Positions 9,550 to 17,540 of a stretch of 64,000 nucleotides of DNA are shown piece after piece; position 1 is the first letter of the stretch; the number at the start of each line of letters is the position of its first letter. Under the pieces are notes generated by a model, which searched no databases, was not told where the DNA came from, and worked only from the letters and a program-made list of their open reading frames with translations. This DNA is from Streptomyces flavidovirens DSM 40150 (GTDB taxonomy: Bacteria > Actinomycetota > Actinomycetes > Streptomycetales > Streptomycetaceae), in NCBI RefSeq assembly GCF_000429085.1, contig NZ_AUBE01000014.1, positions 1 through 64,000 of the forward strand, written 5' to 3'. A program made the translations under genes and the position numbers.

Positions 9550-10728
9550 ATGCCGGTCGAGTTCGACGCGGATTCGTTCAAGCCTGCGGAACTCAAGTGG
9601 ACTGAACAGGGCCCCGCGAACATTGGCCTCGGGGTCGCCGAGATGGACTTCGGCACCGCGCCTGTCGTCGTCGACGCTGTCCACGACGCGCTGCGGTCCG
9701 GTGTGCACGGTTATCTGTCGCCGGCCCGGTCACTGGCTACACGTGTCGCGAGCGCCCAGTGGCAGAAGTCCCGCTACGGGTGGTCGGTGGACCCCGAAAT
9801 GGTCCGGCTGGTGCCAGACGTCGTCACCGCGTTGTTCCGGATCATGACGGAGTACATCAACCCCGAGTGGCCGGTAATGGTCATGACGCCGGCGTATCCG
9901 AAGTTCTTCAAAATCGCCGATGCCCTGGGCCGCCGGAGCATTGGCGTGGAGCTGCTCCGGGACCCCTCTGCCTTCACACTCGACCTGGAGCGTGTAGAGG
10001 GCCATCTGAAGACCGAGGGCCCGTGTCTCGTCGTCCTGTGCAACCCGCACAATCCGACAGGGTCCGTTCTGAAGGAGGGCGAGCTAGTACAGCTGGCGGA
10101 GCTGGTGCGCAGGCACGGCGGCATGGTGATCAGTGACGAGGTCCATGCCCCGTTGGCCTACCCTTCCGCCACGCACCTACCCTTCGCCTCGCTGCCTGGT
10201 GAATCAGCGTCGAGCATCACTTTCACGATCACCTCGGCGTCCAAGGCATGGAACATCTCCGGCATCAAGTGTGCAGAAGTGATCCTGCCGCACCGGAACG
10301 CCGTGGCAGCATGGGATGCCTCCGAGATGCTGCGCTCGACGTCGAACTCAACCTCCACCCTGGGGGCTGTCGCGGCGATGGCCGCGTATCTCGACGGCGC
10401 AGAGTGGCTGGATTCGGTGATCGACTATCTAGCCGGAAACCGCGACGTCGTCAGCCTCTTCGCCCGCACCGAGCTGCCCGTCATCGGCTACGTCGAGCCA
10501 GAGGCTTCGTACCTGTCGTGGCTGGAAATGCCTGAGTGGCTCGGCCAGGGCAACGCAGGCCCCGCGGAGTTCATCTCGCGGGCAGCCAGAGTGTCGGCCA
10601 TGGAGGGTGCCGACTTCGGGCCGGTCAGCAAGGACTTCGTCCGGCTGGGCTTCGCAACCTCACGGCCCGTTCTCCTCCAGGCGCTCGACCGGATAGCCGA
10701 CGCGATAAAGGGAGGCCCGGTGAAGTAA
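9550..10728 (+). CDS. MalY/PatB-type PLP aminotransferase
   Basis: 392 aa, fold-type I aminotransferase. The N-terminus IGLGVAEMDFGTAP corresponds to the WVADMDF motif of the MalY/PatB cystathionine beta-lyase group. VLCNPHNPTGSVL, ISDEVHAPLAY and the Schiff-base segment ITSASKAWNISGIK (Lys near 231) follow in the usual order. Members can be C-S lyases or aminotransferases and the sequence alone does not separate these. ATG 9550 was chosen because GGGAG lies 9 bp upstream. It overlaps no gene and follows the ATP-grasp ligase by 4 bp. It is the last gene of the group starting at 5196, and could supply or process an unusual amino acid for the ligase. Confidence 0.85.
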   Translation: MPVEFDADSFKPAELKWTEQGPANIGLGVAEMDFGTAPVVVDAVHDALRSGVHGYLSPARSLATRVASAQWQKSRYGWSVDPEMVRLVPDVVTALFRIMTEYINPEWPVMVMTPAYPKFFKIADALGRRSIGVELLRDPSAFTLDLERVEGHLKTEGPCLVVLCNPHNPTGSVLKEGELVQLAELVRRHGGMVISDEVHAPLAYPSATHLPFASLPGESASSITFTITSASKAWNISGIKCAEVILPHRNAVAAWDASEMLRSTSNSTSTLGAVAAMAAYLDGAEWLDSVIDYLAGNRDVVSLFARTELPVIGYVEPEASYLSWLEMPEWLGQGNAGPAEFISRAARVSAMEGADFGPVSKDFVRLGFATSRPVLLQALDRIADAIKGGPVK

Positions 10729-11102
10729 CCCGACGCCGCGAGCTTCAGGCGCAGCGGCACCCCCGCTACGCACAGGGAACGACCGTCCCTCTCCCGCGTC
10801 CACGCCTGCCGCGCCGCGGGCCCGGCGAGGACGCAGCCGGGCGCTCGTGACGGGGGCGGGTCAAAAGAGACCGCTGGGCATCCCGCTAAACGCCCTCAGC
10901 CAGGCCGGAACCCCCGCAGTCGCCGAAGACGGCTCTCGTCCGCCGCGATCGCTTCGTGTTCGCGCGACCGGGACCACTCCTCACGACCCTGGTCAGCCAG
11001 CTAGACCCCATGATGTCGAGCTGCTGCAGCGGGCCGGCCGACTCCCTCGCATACAGCACTTATGTAGTGACCAAACCTTGCAAGTCGCAAATGAGGAGAA
11101 GA
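10729..11102. other. Gap between aminotransferase and acyl-CoA dehydrogenase
   Basis: 374 bp with open frames but no recognisable protein. The RBS GAGGAGAAGA of the next gene is at its right end. I see nothing else that can be supported. Confidence 0.4.
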
Positions 11103-12257
11103 ATGGACCACCATCTGTCCCCCGAGCACGAGGAACTCCGCAGCACGATCGAGGCGTTCGCGCACGACGTCGTCGCCCCCAAGATCGGCGACTACTACGA
11201 GCGCCGCGAGTTCCCATACGAGATCGTCCGCGAGATGGGCCGCATGGGCCTGTTCGGCCTGCCCTTCCCCGAGGAGTACGGCGGCATGGGCGGTGACTAT
11301 CTCGCGCTCGGCATCGCGCTCGAAGAGCTGGCGCGGGTCGACTCCTCCGTGGCGATCACACTGGAAGCGGGTGTCTCGCTGGGCGCCATGCCGATCCACC
11401 TCTTCGGCACGGACGAGCAGAAGCAGGAGTGGCTGCCCCGGCTCTGTTCCGGTGAACTGCTCGGTGCCTTCGGTCTGACCGAGCCGGACGGTGGCTCGGA
11501 CGCGGGCGGCACCCGCACGACCGCGGTGCGGGACGGCGACGAGTGGGTGATCAACGGCTCCAAGTGCTTCATCACCAACTCCGGTACGGACATCACGGGC
11601 CTGGTCACGGTCACCGCCGTCACCGGCCGCAAGCCGGACGGCCGTCCGCTGATCTCCTCGATCATCGTGCCGTCGGGGACGCCCGGGTTCACGGTCGCGG
11701 CGCCGTACTCGAAGGTCGGCTGGAACGCCTCGGACACGCGCGAGCTCTCCTTCTCGGACGTGCGGGTCCCGGCGGCGAACCTCCTCGGTGAAGAGGGTCG
11801 AGGATATGCCCAGTTCCTCCGGATTCTCGACGAGGGCCGGGTCGCCATCTCCGCGCTAGCAACGGGTCTCGCGCAGGGTTGCGTGGACGAGTCCGTGAAG
11901 TACGCCAAGGAGCGGCACGCCTTCGGGAAGCCGATCGGGGCGAACCAAGCGATTCAGTTCAAGATCGCCGACATGGAGATGCGGGCGCACATGGCGCGGG
12001 TCGGCTGGCGGGACGCGGCGTCGCGCCTCATCGGCGGGGAGCCCTTCAAGAAGGAAGCGGCGATCGCGAAGCTCTACTCCTCCACGGTCGCCGTCGACAA
12101 CGCCCGCGAGGCCACGCAGATCCACGGCGGCTACGGCTTCATGAACGAGTATCCGGTGGCCCGGATGTGGCGGGACTCCAAGATCCTGGAGATCGGCGAG
12201 GGCACCAGCGAAGTGCAGCGCATGCTGATCGCCAGGGAGCTGGGCTTCGTCGGGTGA
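11103..12257 (+). CDS. Acyl-CoA dehydrogenase
   Basis: 384 aa FAD-dependent dehydrogenase of the short/branched-chain acyl-CoA type. It forms the alpha-beta double bond of an acyl-CoA and passes electrons to ETF. Motifs in order: GLFGLPFPEEYGGMGGDY, AFGLTEPDGGSDAGGTRT, KCFITNSG, GYAQFLRILDEGRVAIS, IHGGYGFMNEYPVARM, and EIGEGTSEVQRMLIAR, which holds the probable catalytic Glu. ATG 11103 (MDHHLSPEHEEL) is preceded by GAGGAGAAGA. It has normal Streptomyces codon use and looks like a housekeeping gene for branched-chain amino acid or fatty acid catabolism, not necessarily part of the preceding cluster. Confidence 0.92.
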   Translation: MDHHLSPEHEELRSTIEAFAHDVVAPKIGDYYERREFPYEIVREMGRMGLFGLPFPEEYGGMGGDYLALGIALEELARVDSSVAITLEAGVSLGAMPIHLFGTDEQKQEWLPRLCSGELLGAFGLTEPDGGSDAGGTRTTAVRDGDEWVINGSKCFITNSGTDITGLVTVTAVTGRKPDGRPLISSIIVPSGTPGFTVAAPYSKVGWNASDTRELSFSDVRVPAANLLGEEGRGYAQFLRILDEGRVAISALATGLAQGCVDESVKYAKERHAFGKPIGANQAIQFKIADMEMRAHMARVGWRDAASRLIGGEPFKKEAAIAKLYSSTVAVDNAREATQIHGGYGFMNEYPVARMWRDSKILEIGEGTSEVQRMLIARELGFVG

Positions 12258-12355
12258 CGCCGACCCCCGGGGTTCCATTCACGTCGCCTTCGCCAACGGG
12301 AGCGGCAACGATCAGTAGTTAGATGGGGGCTTCGGTCCGGGGTTGAGCAGGAGTA

Positions 12356-12368
12356 CTGGAAAGTGCTC
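12356..12368 (+). repeat. 13-bp match to the IS1380 end at 1042-1054
   Basis: CTGGAAAGTGCTC occurs at 1042-1054, just outside the start of the IS1380-type transposase, and again at 12356-12368 in the gap before the IS3 remnant, same orientation. It may be the terminal repeat left by a lost IS1380 copy. Thirteen bases could also be coincidence. Confidence 0.35.
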
Positions 12369-12439
12369 CTGTTTCGCCCCTTCCTCGGCAGGCGGACGCC
12401 GTCTGCGGACTGTCAATCCCCTCGGACTGTGGAGATCTT

Positions 12440-13105
12440 CTAAGCGGCCAGCTCCAAGGCGGAGTTGGTCCGGTGGTCGTGCTCGTAGTCGATCGGACTC
12501 TGGTAGCCGCACACGCTGTGTAGTCGCCGGGTGTTGTAGAAGCCGGTGATCCAGGTCGCGATCCTCAGCCGGGCCTCGGTGCGGGTGGCGAACGTGTGGC
12601 GGTGGACGTACTCGACCTTGAGCACGCTGTTGAACGCCTCGCTGACGGCGTTGTCGAAACACGACCCGACGCGGCCCGTGGACTGGGTCACGCCCAGGCG
12701 TCGACAGGCCAACCGGAAGCGCCGGGAGCCGTACTCGCTGCCGCGGTCGCTGTGGAAGATCACGCCCTTCACGTCACCGCCGCGGGTGGCCGCGGCCATG
12801 TTCAAGGATGCCACGACCAGCTCGGCGTTATGGCGTGCGCCCATCGCGTAGCCGAGGAGCCGGCGCGAGAACAGGTCGATGACGGTGGCCAGGTAGAGCT
12901 TGCCCTCACCGGTGGTGATCTCGGTCATGTCGCCGCACCACACCTGGTCCGGAGCGTCCGCGGTGAAGTCCCGCCGTACGAAGTCCGGGGCAGCCGGCCG
13001 CTTGCCGGGCCGGGTCAGCCCGCACCGGCGGCGGACCTTCCTTCCGGCCAGTCCGAGGTCGGCCATCAGACGGGCGACGGTGTTTGTCGGCGTACAAGTG
13101 AACGT
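12440..13105 (-). pseudogene. IS3-family transposase OrfB, C-terminal part
   Basis: The minus-strand frame runs from about 13100 to a TAG at 12440 and encodes the catalytic core of an IS3-type DDE integrase. It shows the three acidic positions: DQVWCGDMTEI, VIFHSDRGSEYGS and NAVSEAFNSVLKVEY. NTVARLMADLGLAG near the upstream end matches the part of OrfB just before the core. The reading frame is cut at 13105 by the ISL3 element. The protein lacks its N-terminal third and cannot be made from a normal start. Confidence 0.85.
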
Positions 13106-14848
13106 GGCCCTGGCAAGATTTTCGTGAAGCGGGGGTGTGCCTCCGTGCGCCGGTGACGCTCCGTCACGGGTAGCGGCGTCGGAGGTGGGCCATGAGGATG
13201 ACGCGCTGGCGGAGGAGGGGAACTCCTGCGCGCCCGGCCATGATTCTTTTCTGGAGCTTCAGGTCTGTGATCCGGCCTTCGTTGACACCGGAGTTGAACG
13301 GTGTGGTGATGCCCTGAAGGACTGCGGCCTGGTCCTCGCGGAGGGCCTTGGCCAGGCCGGCCAAGGCCGGGAGATTCGAGTCCGTGAGGTCATCGAGCCA
13401 ATCGGACAGCCCGGATGCGTCGCAGCCCGCGAGCATGTCCGCGAACTGCCGCACCAGATCGTAGGTGCGCTGCAGCTCCGAGCAGTGCTCGAACAGCCGA
13501 CCGAGGCCCTCCGTTGCATGCAGGCCGAGCCGGGATGGTGTGGTGGTGATCCAGCGGGCGACCTGGCGAGGTGAGGGTGGCCGCTCGCGCGGAGTGTCGA
13601 TCGGCAGACCGCGACGCAGCGGCGCGATGGCCATCTTGACCCGTTGGTAGTGGCCCAGGTAGCCCTTGGCGACGATCTCTTGGTGCAGCACCGTCGCGGT
13701 GTGCTCACCCTCGTCCCAGCGTTGACGCAGATACTCCAGATACGGGTCAAGTCTCGTGGACCGACGCGGCGGAATGCGTCGTACACAGTCTTGCCAGGAG
13801 GCAGCGCGGGCGTACTTGGCAACGGTGCGGCGGTTCAGGCCGAGCTCGCGGGCGATGGCGCTGAGCGAGCGTCCGGAGCCGGAGAAGGCGTGCACCGCCT
13901 CGAACAGACGCCTGGCATGACGGTGCGCGGGAGTGTCGGCCGCCGCAAAAGGTTCCAACTCCGGTGATGGTGCGGCCGGTTCAGGCTCGGGTACCGTCTC
14001 AGGCAGGCAACCCCGGTGAGCGGCGGCAATGTCAGAGACCCGTTTCGACAGCCCCTGCCAGAGGTGAAAACGGTCGCTGACCTGCACAGCGTCCGGAGCG
14101 CCATCGGTGATGCCCTGCCGGTAGACCAGCGAGCCGTCCCGGCACACCACCTCGACGCCGGGGTGCGCGCGAAGCCAGGCGGCCAGCTGTTCGGCATCGC
14201 GCCCGGCCCACAACTCGATCGGCAGCCGCGTGCCAGCGTCCACCAGCAGCGTGCCGTAGACGTCCGCGTACAGCGCGAAGTCGTCCACGCCGAGCACCCG
14301 CGGTGTCGTGATCGACGGCAGCCGCATGCGCATCAGCTGGAACAGCACACTCGTCCGCGACAGCGGCACCTTCAAGATGTTCAGAAGCCGGGCCCCACCA
14401 CGGCCGGCGAGCAGTACCCCGGCCACCTCCACCAGATGCTGCAGCAGCGGACTACGGCGCTGATAGCGCACCGTCAGCCCGTCCACTTGCTCGGCAAACG
14501 TGCGCCGGCCACAGCCCACACCATCGCAGAACAAGCGCCGTACCTCCAGGGTGATCAGCACCGGGCGTCCACCAGCAGCGACGTCGGACAGTGTGCGGAG
14601 ATACCGACTGTGCACCCGAGCCGACTCGTGCCCGCAGTCCGGACACTCCACCCTCAACTCTCGTGTCCGAGCGGCGATTCGGACCACTCCGCCCGCCGAC
14701 CACACTCGCTCCACCCGCACCACGTCCAGGTGCGGAGACATGATCCTTGCAAGGTCATCACACACGTACAGACGGTCCCGCTACCCGTGACGGAGCGTCA
14801 CCGGCGCACGGAGGCACACCCCGGCTTCACGAAAATCTTGCCAGGGCC
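13106..14848 (-). mobile_element. ISL3-family insertion sequence with 71-bp inverted repeats
   Basis: A 1743-bp element. Positions 13106-13176 and the reverse complement of 14778-14848 are identical except for one base near position 26 (GCGGGG versus GCCGGG), so the terminal inverted repeats are about 71 bp. It contains one transposase gene. The flanking 8-mers (GTGAACGT left, ACTCACAG right) do not match, so no target duplication is visible. The two flanks both carry IS3-family sequence, and both include the short NTV-coding motif, so this is not a simple insertion into one IS3 copy. Confidence 0.85.
13164..14765 (-). CDS. ISL3-family transposase
   Basis: 533 aa. The N-terminal zinc-finger region ECPDCGHESARVHSR and FCDGVGCGRRTF is typical of ISL3 transposases. 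Next come the catalytic DDE core (LGVDDFALYADVYGTLLVD, ELWAGRDAEQLAAWL, VVCRDGSLVY, VSDRFHLWQGL) and a long insertion with a helix-turn-helix-like stretch (SAIARELGLNRRTVAKYA). The C-terminus has FNSGVNEGRITDLKLQKRIMAGRAG, the usual position of the last acidic residue. The frame is intact and lies within the 71-bp inverted repeats, so the element may be active. Confidence 0.9.
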   Translation of the reverse strand: MCDDLARIMSPHLDVVRVERVWSAGGVVRIAARTRELRVECPDCGHESARVHSRYLRTLSDVAAGGRPVLITLEVRRLFCDGVGCGRRTFAEQVDGLTVRYQRRSPLLQHLVEVAGVLLAGRGGARLLNILKVPLSRTSVLFQLMRMRLPSITTPRVLGVDDFALYADVYGTLLVDAGTRLPIELWAGRDAEQLAAWLRAHPGVEVVCRDGSLVYRQGITDGAPDAVQVSDRFHLWQGLSKRVSDIAAAHRGCLPETVPEPEPAAPSPELEPFAAADTPAHRHARRLFEAVHAFSGSGRSLSAIARELGLNRRTVAKYARAASWQDCVRRIPPRRSTRLDPYLEYLRQRWDEGEHTATVLHQEIVAKGYLGHYQRVKMAIAPLRRGLPIDTPRERPPSPRQVARWITTTPSRLGLHATEGLGRLFEHCSELQRTYDLVRQFADMLAGCDASGLSDWLDDLTDSNLPALAGLAKALREDQAAVLQGITTPFNSGVNEGRITDLKLQKRIMAGRAGVPLLRQRVILMAHLRRRYP

Positions 14849-15163
14849 ACTCACAGGAGTACGCCGACAGTGTTCACCGAGACCCGCCAGCCCGGCGGAC
14901 CAGGAGGCACCAGACCTTCGGGGAGCCGTAGGTCTGGTGCCGGAGTCCTCGAAGATCTGCCGGATCGTGTCGGTCAGCTGCCCGCGCCGGATCTCACGCC
15001 CGGTGGTGGGCTTGTCGCGCCACTTGTAGAACCAGGACTCCGACACCCCAAGGACCTGGCAGGCCAGCCGGTGCGGGATGTGGTGCTCGGTCCTCTGGCT
15101 ACCGATGAACACGGCCAGGGCGGCCGGATCTGTCCCGGTCACTTCACCCAGAGGACCATGCAT
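14849..15163 (-). pseudogene. IS3-family OrfB, N-terminal fragment with frameshifts
   Basis: The frame begins MHGPLGEVTGTDPAALAVF and shows the IS3 OrfB N-terminal motif CQVLGVSESWFYKWRDKP. Past DTIRQIFEDSG the expected YGSPKVW and GWRVSVNTV motifs lie in other frames, so there are at least two small indels. It ends at the ISL3 element boundary. It overlaps the end of OrfA by 25 bp, as usual for IS3 programmed frameshifting, though the element is no longer functional. Confidence 0.75.
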
Positions 15164-15411
15164 CGCTTGAGGACATCACGCTCCATCTCCAGCTCGCGTA
15201 TCCGCTTGTTCTTTTCCGACAACTCCCGCCGGAGCCGCTCCAGCTCGGCGCGCTCGGCCTCGCGCATCCGCCCGCCCGGCACGGGCTCGGACGGCCGGTC
15301 GGACGACGCCGACCCGTTGCGCCGCCACCGCGACACCCAGCTGTGCAGCGTGCCGGAGTGCACGCCGAGCTCCTCGGCGACCTCCGGGATCGGTCTGCCC
15401 GTCTCGATCAC
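15139..15411 (-). pseudogene. IS3-family OrfA, 5' truncated
   Basis: 90 codons remain: IETGRPIPEVAEELGVHSG is the second half of the helix-turn-helix, followed by LHSWVSRWRRNG and a leucine-zipper coiled coil (AELERLRRELSEKNKR, LEMERDVLKRCM). The usual first 20 or so residues of OrfA are missing because an IS5-family element abuts at about 15415. The missing part is not found on the far side of that element, so the junction arose by more than a simple insertion. Confidence 0.75.
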
Positions 15412-15420
15412 TGAGCTTCT

Positions 15421-16170
15421 TCAGCGTTGCAACTCCAGCGTGAGGACGGCCTTGGCGATTGACGTCATGCGGTTGGGGCTGCAGCGGGATCTGCGGAAGA
15501 TCCGCCAGGACTTCAGGCGGGCGACGCCGCGTTCGACGGGTGCCCTTGCCGCGGCAAGGACACGGTTGCGGGTCTTCTCGGTGGGAGTGAGTTCCTGCAG
15601 GGGCCTGCGTTTGATGCCTGTGGTCAGCCACGGACCGGCGCCCTGGTAGGCGAGATCGGCCACGATGGGAACGCCCTGGCGCTCACAGATCCGGATGATC
15701 CGGTGGGTGCGGGCGGAGGTCAGGTCGTGGGTGCGGCCCGGCAGGGCGGGCGAGAGCCACAGCAGCCGGCCGCCGGGATCTGTGACGACCTGCACGTTCA
15801 CGCCATGGCGCCGGTGCTTGTGGGAGTAGTCGGCCCGGCCGTCGCCGACCCGGTCGCACTCGGCGAGCGTCCCGCCGAGCAGGACGAAGTCGGGATCACG
15901 CTCGCGCAGCGTCTTCAGCAGGCCCGGTGCGCGGGCGGCGAGAAGGTCGACGACCGTGCTGGTGTAGGCGTGGGCGGCGGACTCGCTGATCCCGAACCCG
16001 GCAGCGATCTTCGCCAGGGTGGTGTGTTCGCGCAGGTACACCAGTGCCACCATCGCTCGCTGGGACGGACGGAGCTTGCAGCGCCGGTCGCCCTCACGGG
16101 TGACGATCAGCATGGTGACCCACTCCACGAGTGCATGCGGCAGGTCGAGTGCGGCAGGATGGATGACCAA
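15421..16170 (-). CDS. IS5-family transposase
   Basis: 249 aa DDE transposase of the IS5 superfamily (DDE_Tnp_4-like). The N-terminus has a helix-turn-helix (YLREHTTLAKIAAGFGISES). The catalytic positions are GGTLAECDRVGD, VPIVADLAYQG and ARAPVERGVARLKSWRIF. The gene is complete and ends LTLELQR. The exact ends of the element were not determined; a long imperfect palindrome lies just upstream of the gene at 16168-16239. Confidence 0.85.
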   Translation of the reverse strand: MVIHPAALDLPHALVEWVTMLIVTREGDRRCKLRPSQRAMVALVYLREHTTLAKIAAGFGISESAAHAYTSTVVDLLAARAPGLLKTLRERDPDFVLLGGTLAECDRVGDGRADYSHKHRRHGVNVQVVTDPGGRLLWLSPALPGRTHDLTSARTHRIIRICERQGVPIVADLAYQGAGPWLTTGIKRRPLQELTPTEKTRNRVLAAARAPVERGVARLKSWRIFRRSRCSPNRMTSIAKAVLTLELQR

Positions 16171-16239
16171 CGAGGCCCCCGAGCAACGTGATTGAGACGT
16201 CAGACATCTCGATCAACAGCCCGGGGGCCTCGCTCGTTG
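16168..16239. repeat. Long imperfect palindrome at IS5 border
   Basis: CAACGAGGCCCCCG (16168-16181) pairs with CGGGGGCCTCG plus CTCGTTG (16222-16239). Inside it TGATTGAGA (16189-16197) pairs with TCTCGATCA (16207-16215) with one mismatch. The result is a strong hairpin of about 72 bp. It may be the IS end, a transcription block protecting the element, or two ends brought together. Confidence 0.6.
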
Positions 16240-16382
16240 CGCGTCACCGCCTATCACCCGAACGGTGGCCAACTCGAAGAAGCTCACTATGCGTACAGCA
16301 CCCTCACGAAACCGTGGCGTGTACGTCCGTTGCTTGGACCCCATGAACCCCAACTTCCCCTGCAATCACGGGCTCCACGCTA

Positions 16383-16441
<59 letters not shown>

Positions 16442-16446
16442 GGACA

Positions 16447-16559
16447 GCGGCCAGTGCTTCCTCGAACGCACCGGCCGGGCCAGGCAGACCCGACGCCTGG
16501 TGAGCCAGCTCAACCAACTCGGCTACCAAGTGACCCTCCAAGCAGAAGGAGCTGCCTGA
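16447..16559 (+). pseudogene. C-terminal remnant of an unidentified protein
   Basis: In one forward frame the sequence right of the poly-G tract reads CFLERTGRARQTRRLV, then SQLNQLGYQVTLQAEGAA and a TGA at 16557-16559. It looks like the C-terminal tail of a real protein, perhaps a transposase, whose upstream part is missing at the poly-G junction. I do not recognise the family. Confidence 0.3.
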
Positions 16560-16602
16560 CCAGCGGCTACGGACAAGAGGCGGTGGATTTTCGAATCAGA
16601 CC

Positions 16603-17538
16603 TTAGATGATTGAGAATGCCATGCAGGCCCACGAATTGTAGCCCGCCACAATCGCAAGAACCCGATCACCTGGCTCCAAGATGCGTTCCGAAGACATGG
16701 TGGCGAAATTAATGAGAGCGTCCGCCGCGAAGCAATGGCCGTAGCCGGCGACGGTGCCCCGATAAGTTCGGTCGAACGACAGCCCAGCCGTGTTCGCGAA
16801 AACCTTCAGTGAGGACTCAATGTAATTGTTTGTAACTAGGTAGGAAAAATCCTCCGGCCTGAGCCCTGTTTTCTCATAGAGCGCGGTGACTGCCCGATGC
16901 ACTCCTCGGGCCGTCGCCATCGCCATCGCCATCGGATCGGAAGCCAGCGTCAGAGCATGCAATCCCGCCTCGACAGCCATAGTTATGCCAAGGAGCTGCA
17001 GACCCTGCTCGGGGCGACGGGTAGTTGCAACACACGTGGCAGACCCATCGCTGAGTACCCCGATGCCACCACCAAGAAGGCGTTGCCCCGGTGGGCAAAC
17101 ATCAGTGGTGGCGATCAGCGCCGTCGTAGCATCGCCACCGCGGAGGCATGCCTCCGCAGTGCGCATGGCAACGGCAAAATTCGCACAGCCGGCCAGGCCG
17201 ACACCGATCAGCGGAGTGCGTTCCAGCCCAGCAGCCTGCAGAAAACGCGCTGCGTCCAGTTCGTGCTCGTCGTTGCCCCAAAAGGTATCGGTTGCATAGA
17301 CGACCAGATCGACCGCTGCGGTCGCGGACGAATCGAGCGTTAGCCGCGCGCTGTCTGCTGCTAGTTGCCACGCCGGTAGGTCGGATTGCCGAAAGTTCGC
17401 CAGTCCGCCTCGCGTCAGCCGGTCCAGTACTTCCGTCGGCTGCGCGATCTCAGGCAATGACGCGATTGGGGCCGCCTCTCCGACCGTGAAACCGATTTGA
17501 GTCAGAAATATGCCCACTGAAGATCGACTTCCCCCCAT
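16603..17538 (-). CDS. KASIII-like acyltransferase
   Basis: 311 aa with the thiolase/KASIII fold. The nucleophile region is GVGLAGCANFAVAMRTAEA (Cys). A typical KASIII has HQAN later; here the matching segment is YLVTNNYIESSLKVFANTAG, so the usual His is absent. The conserved GYGHCFAADALINFA contains His and Asp, a pattern recalling CerJ-type acyltransferases with a Cys-His-Asp triad. Such enzymes move acyl groups between carrier proteins or onto sugars or alcohols (for example the CloN2/CerJ type) rather than starting fatty acids. It begins 2 bp after the A-PCP gene stops, so both are in one operon. The donor is probably the neighbouring PCP-bound amino acid. Lower GC than flanks suggests transfer. 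Confidence 0.75.
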   Translation of the reverse strand: MGGSRSSVGIFLTQIGFTVGEAAPIASLPEIAQPTEVLDRLTRGGLANFRQSDLPAWQLAADSARLTLDSSATAAVDLVVYATDTFWGNDEHELDAARFLQAAGLERTPLIGVGLAGCANFAVAMRTAEACLRGGDATTALIATTDVCPPGQRLLGGGIGVLSDGSATCVATTRRPEQGLQLLGITMAVEAGLHALTLASDPMAMAMATARGVHRAVTALYEKTGLRPEDFSYLVTNNYIESSLKVFANTAGLSFDRTYRGTVAGYGHCFAADALINFATMSSERILEPGDRVLAIVAGYNSWACMAFSII

Positions 17539-17540
17539 GA

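Noticed and set aside
11103..12257. Acyl-CoA dehydrogenase as part of the oxoamine synthase cluster
   Set aside because: A 374-bp gap and its housekeeping-type sequence give no support for joining it; left separate.
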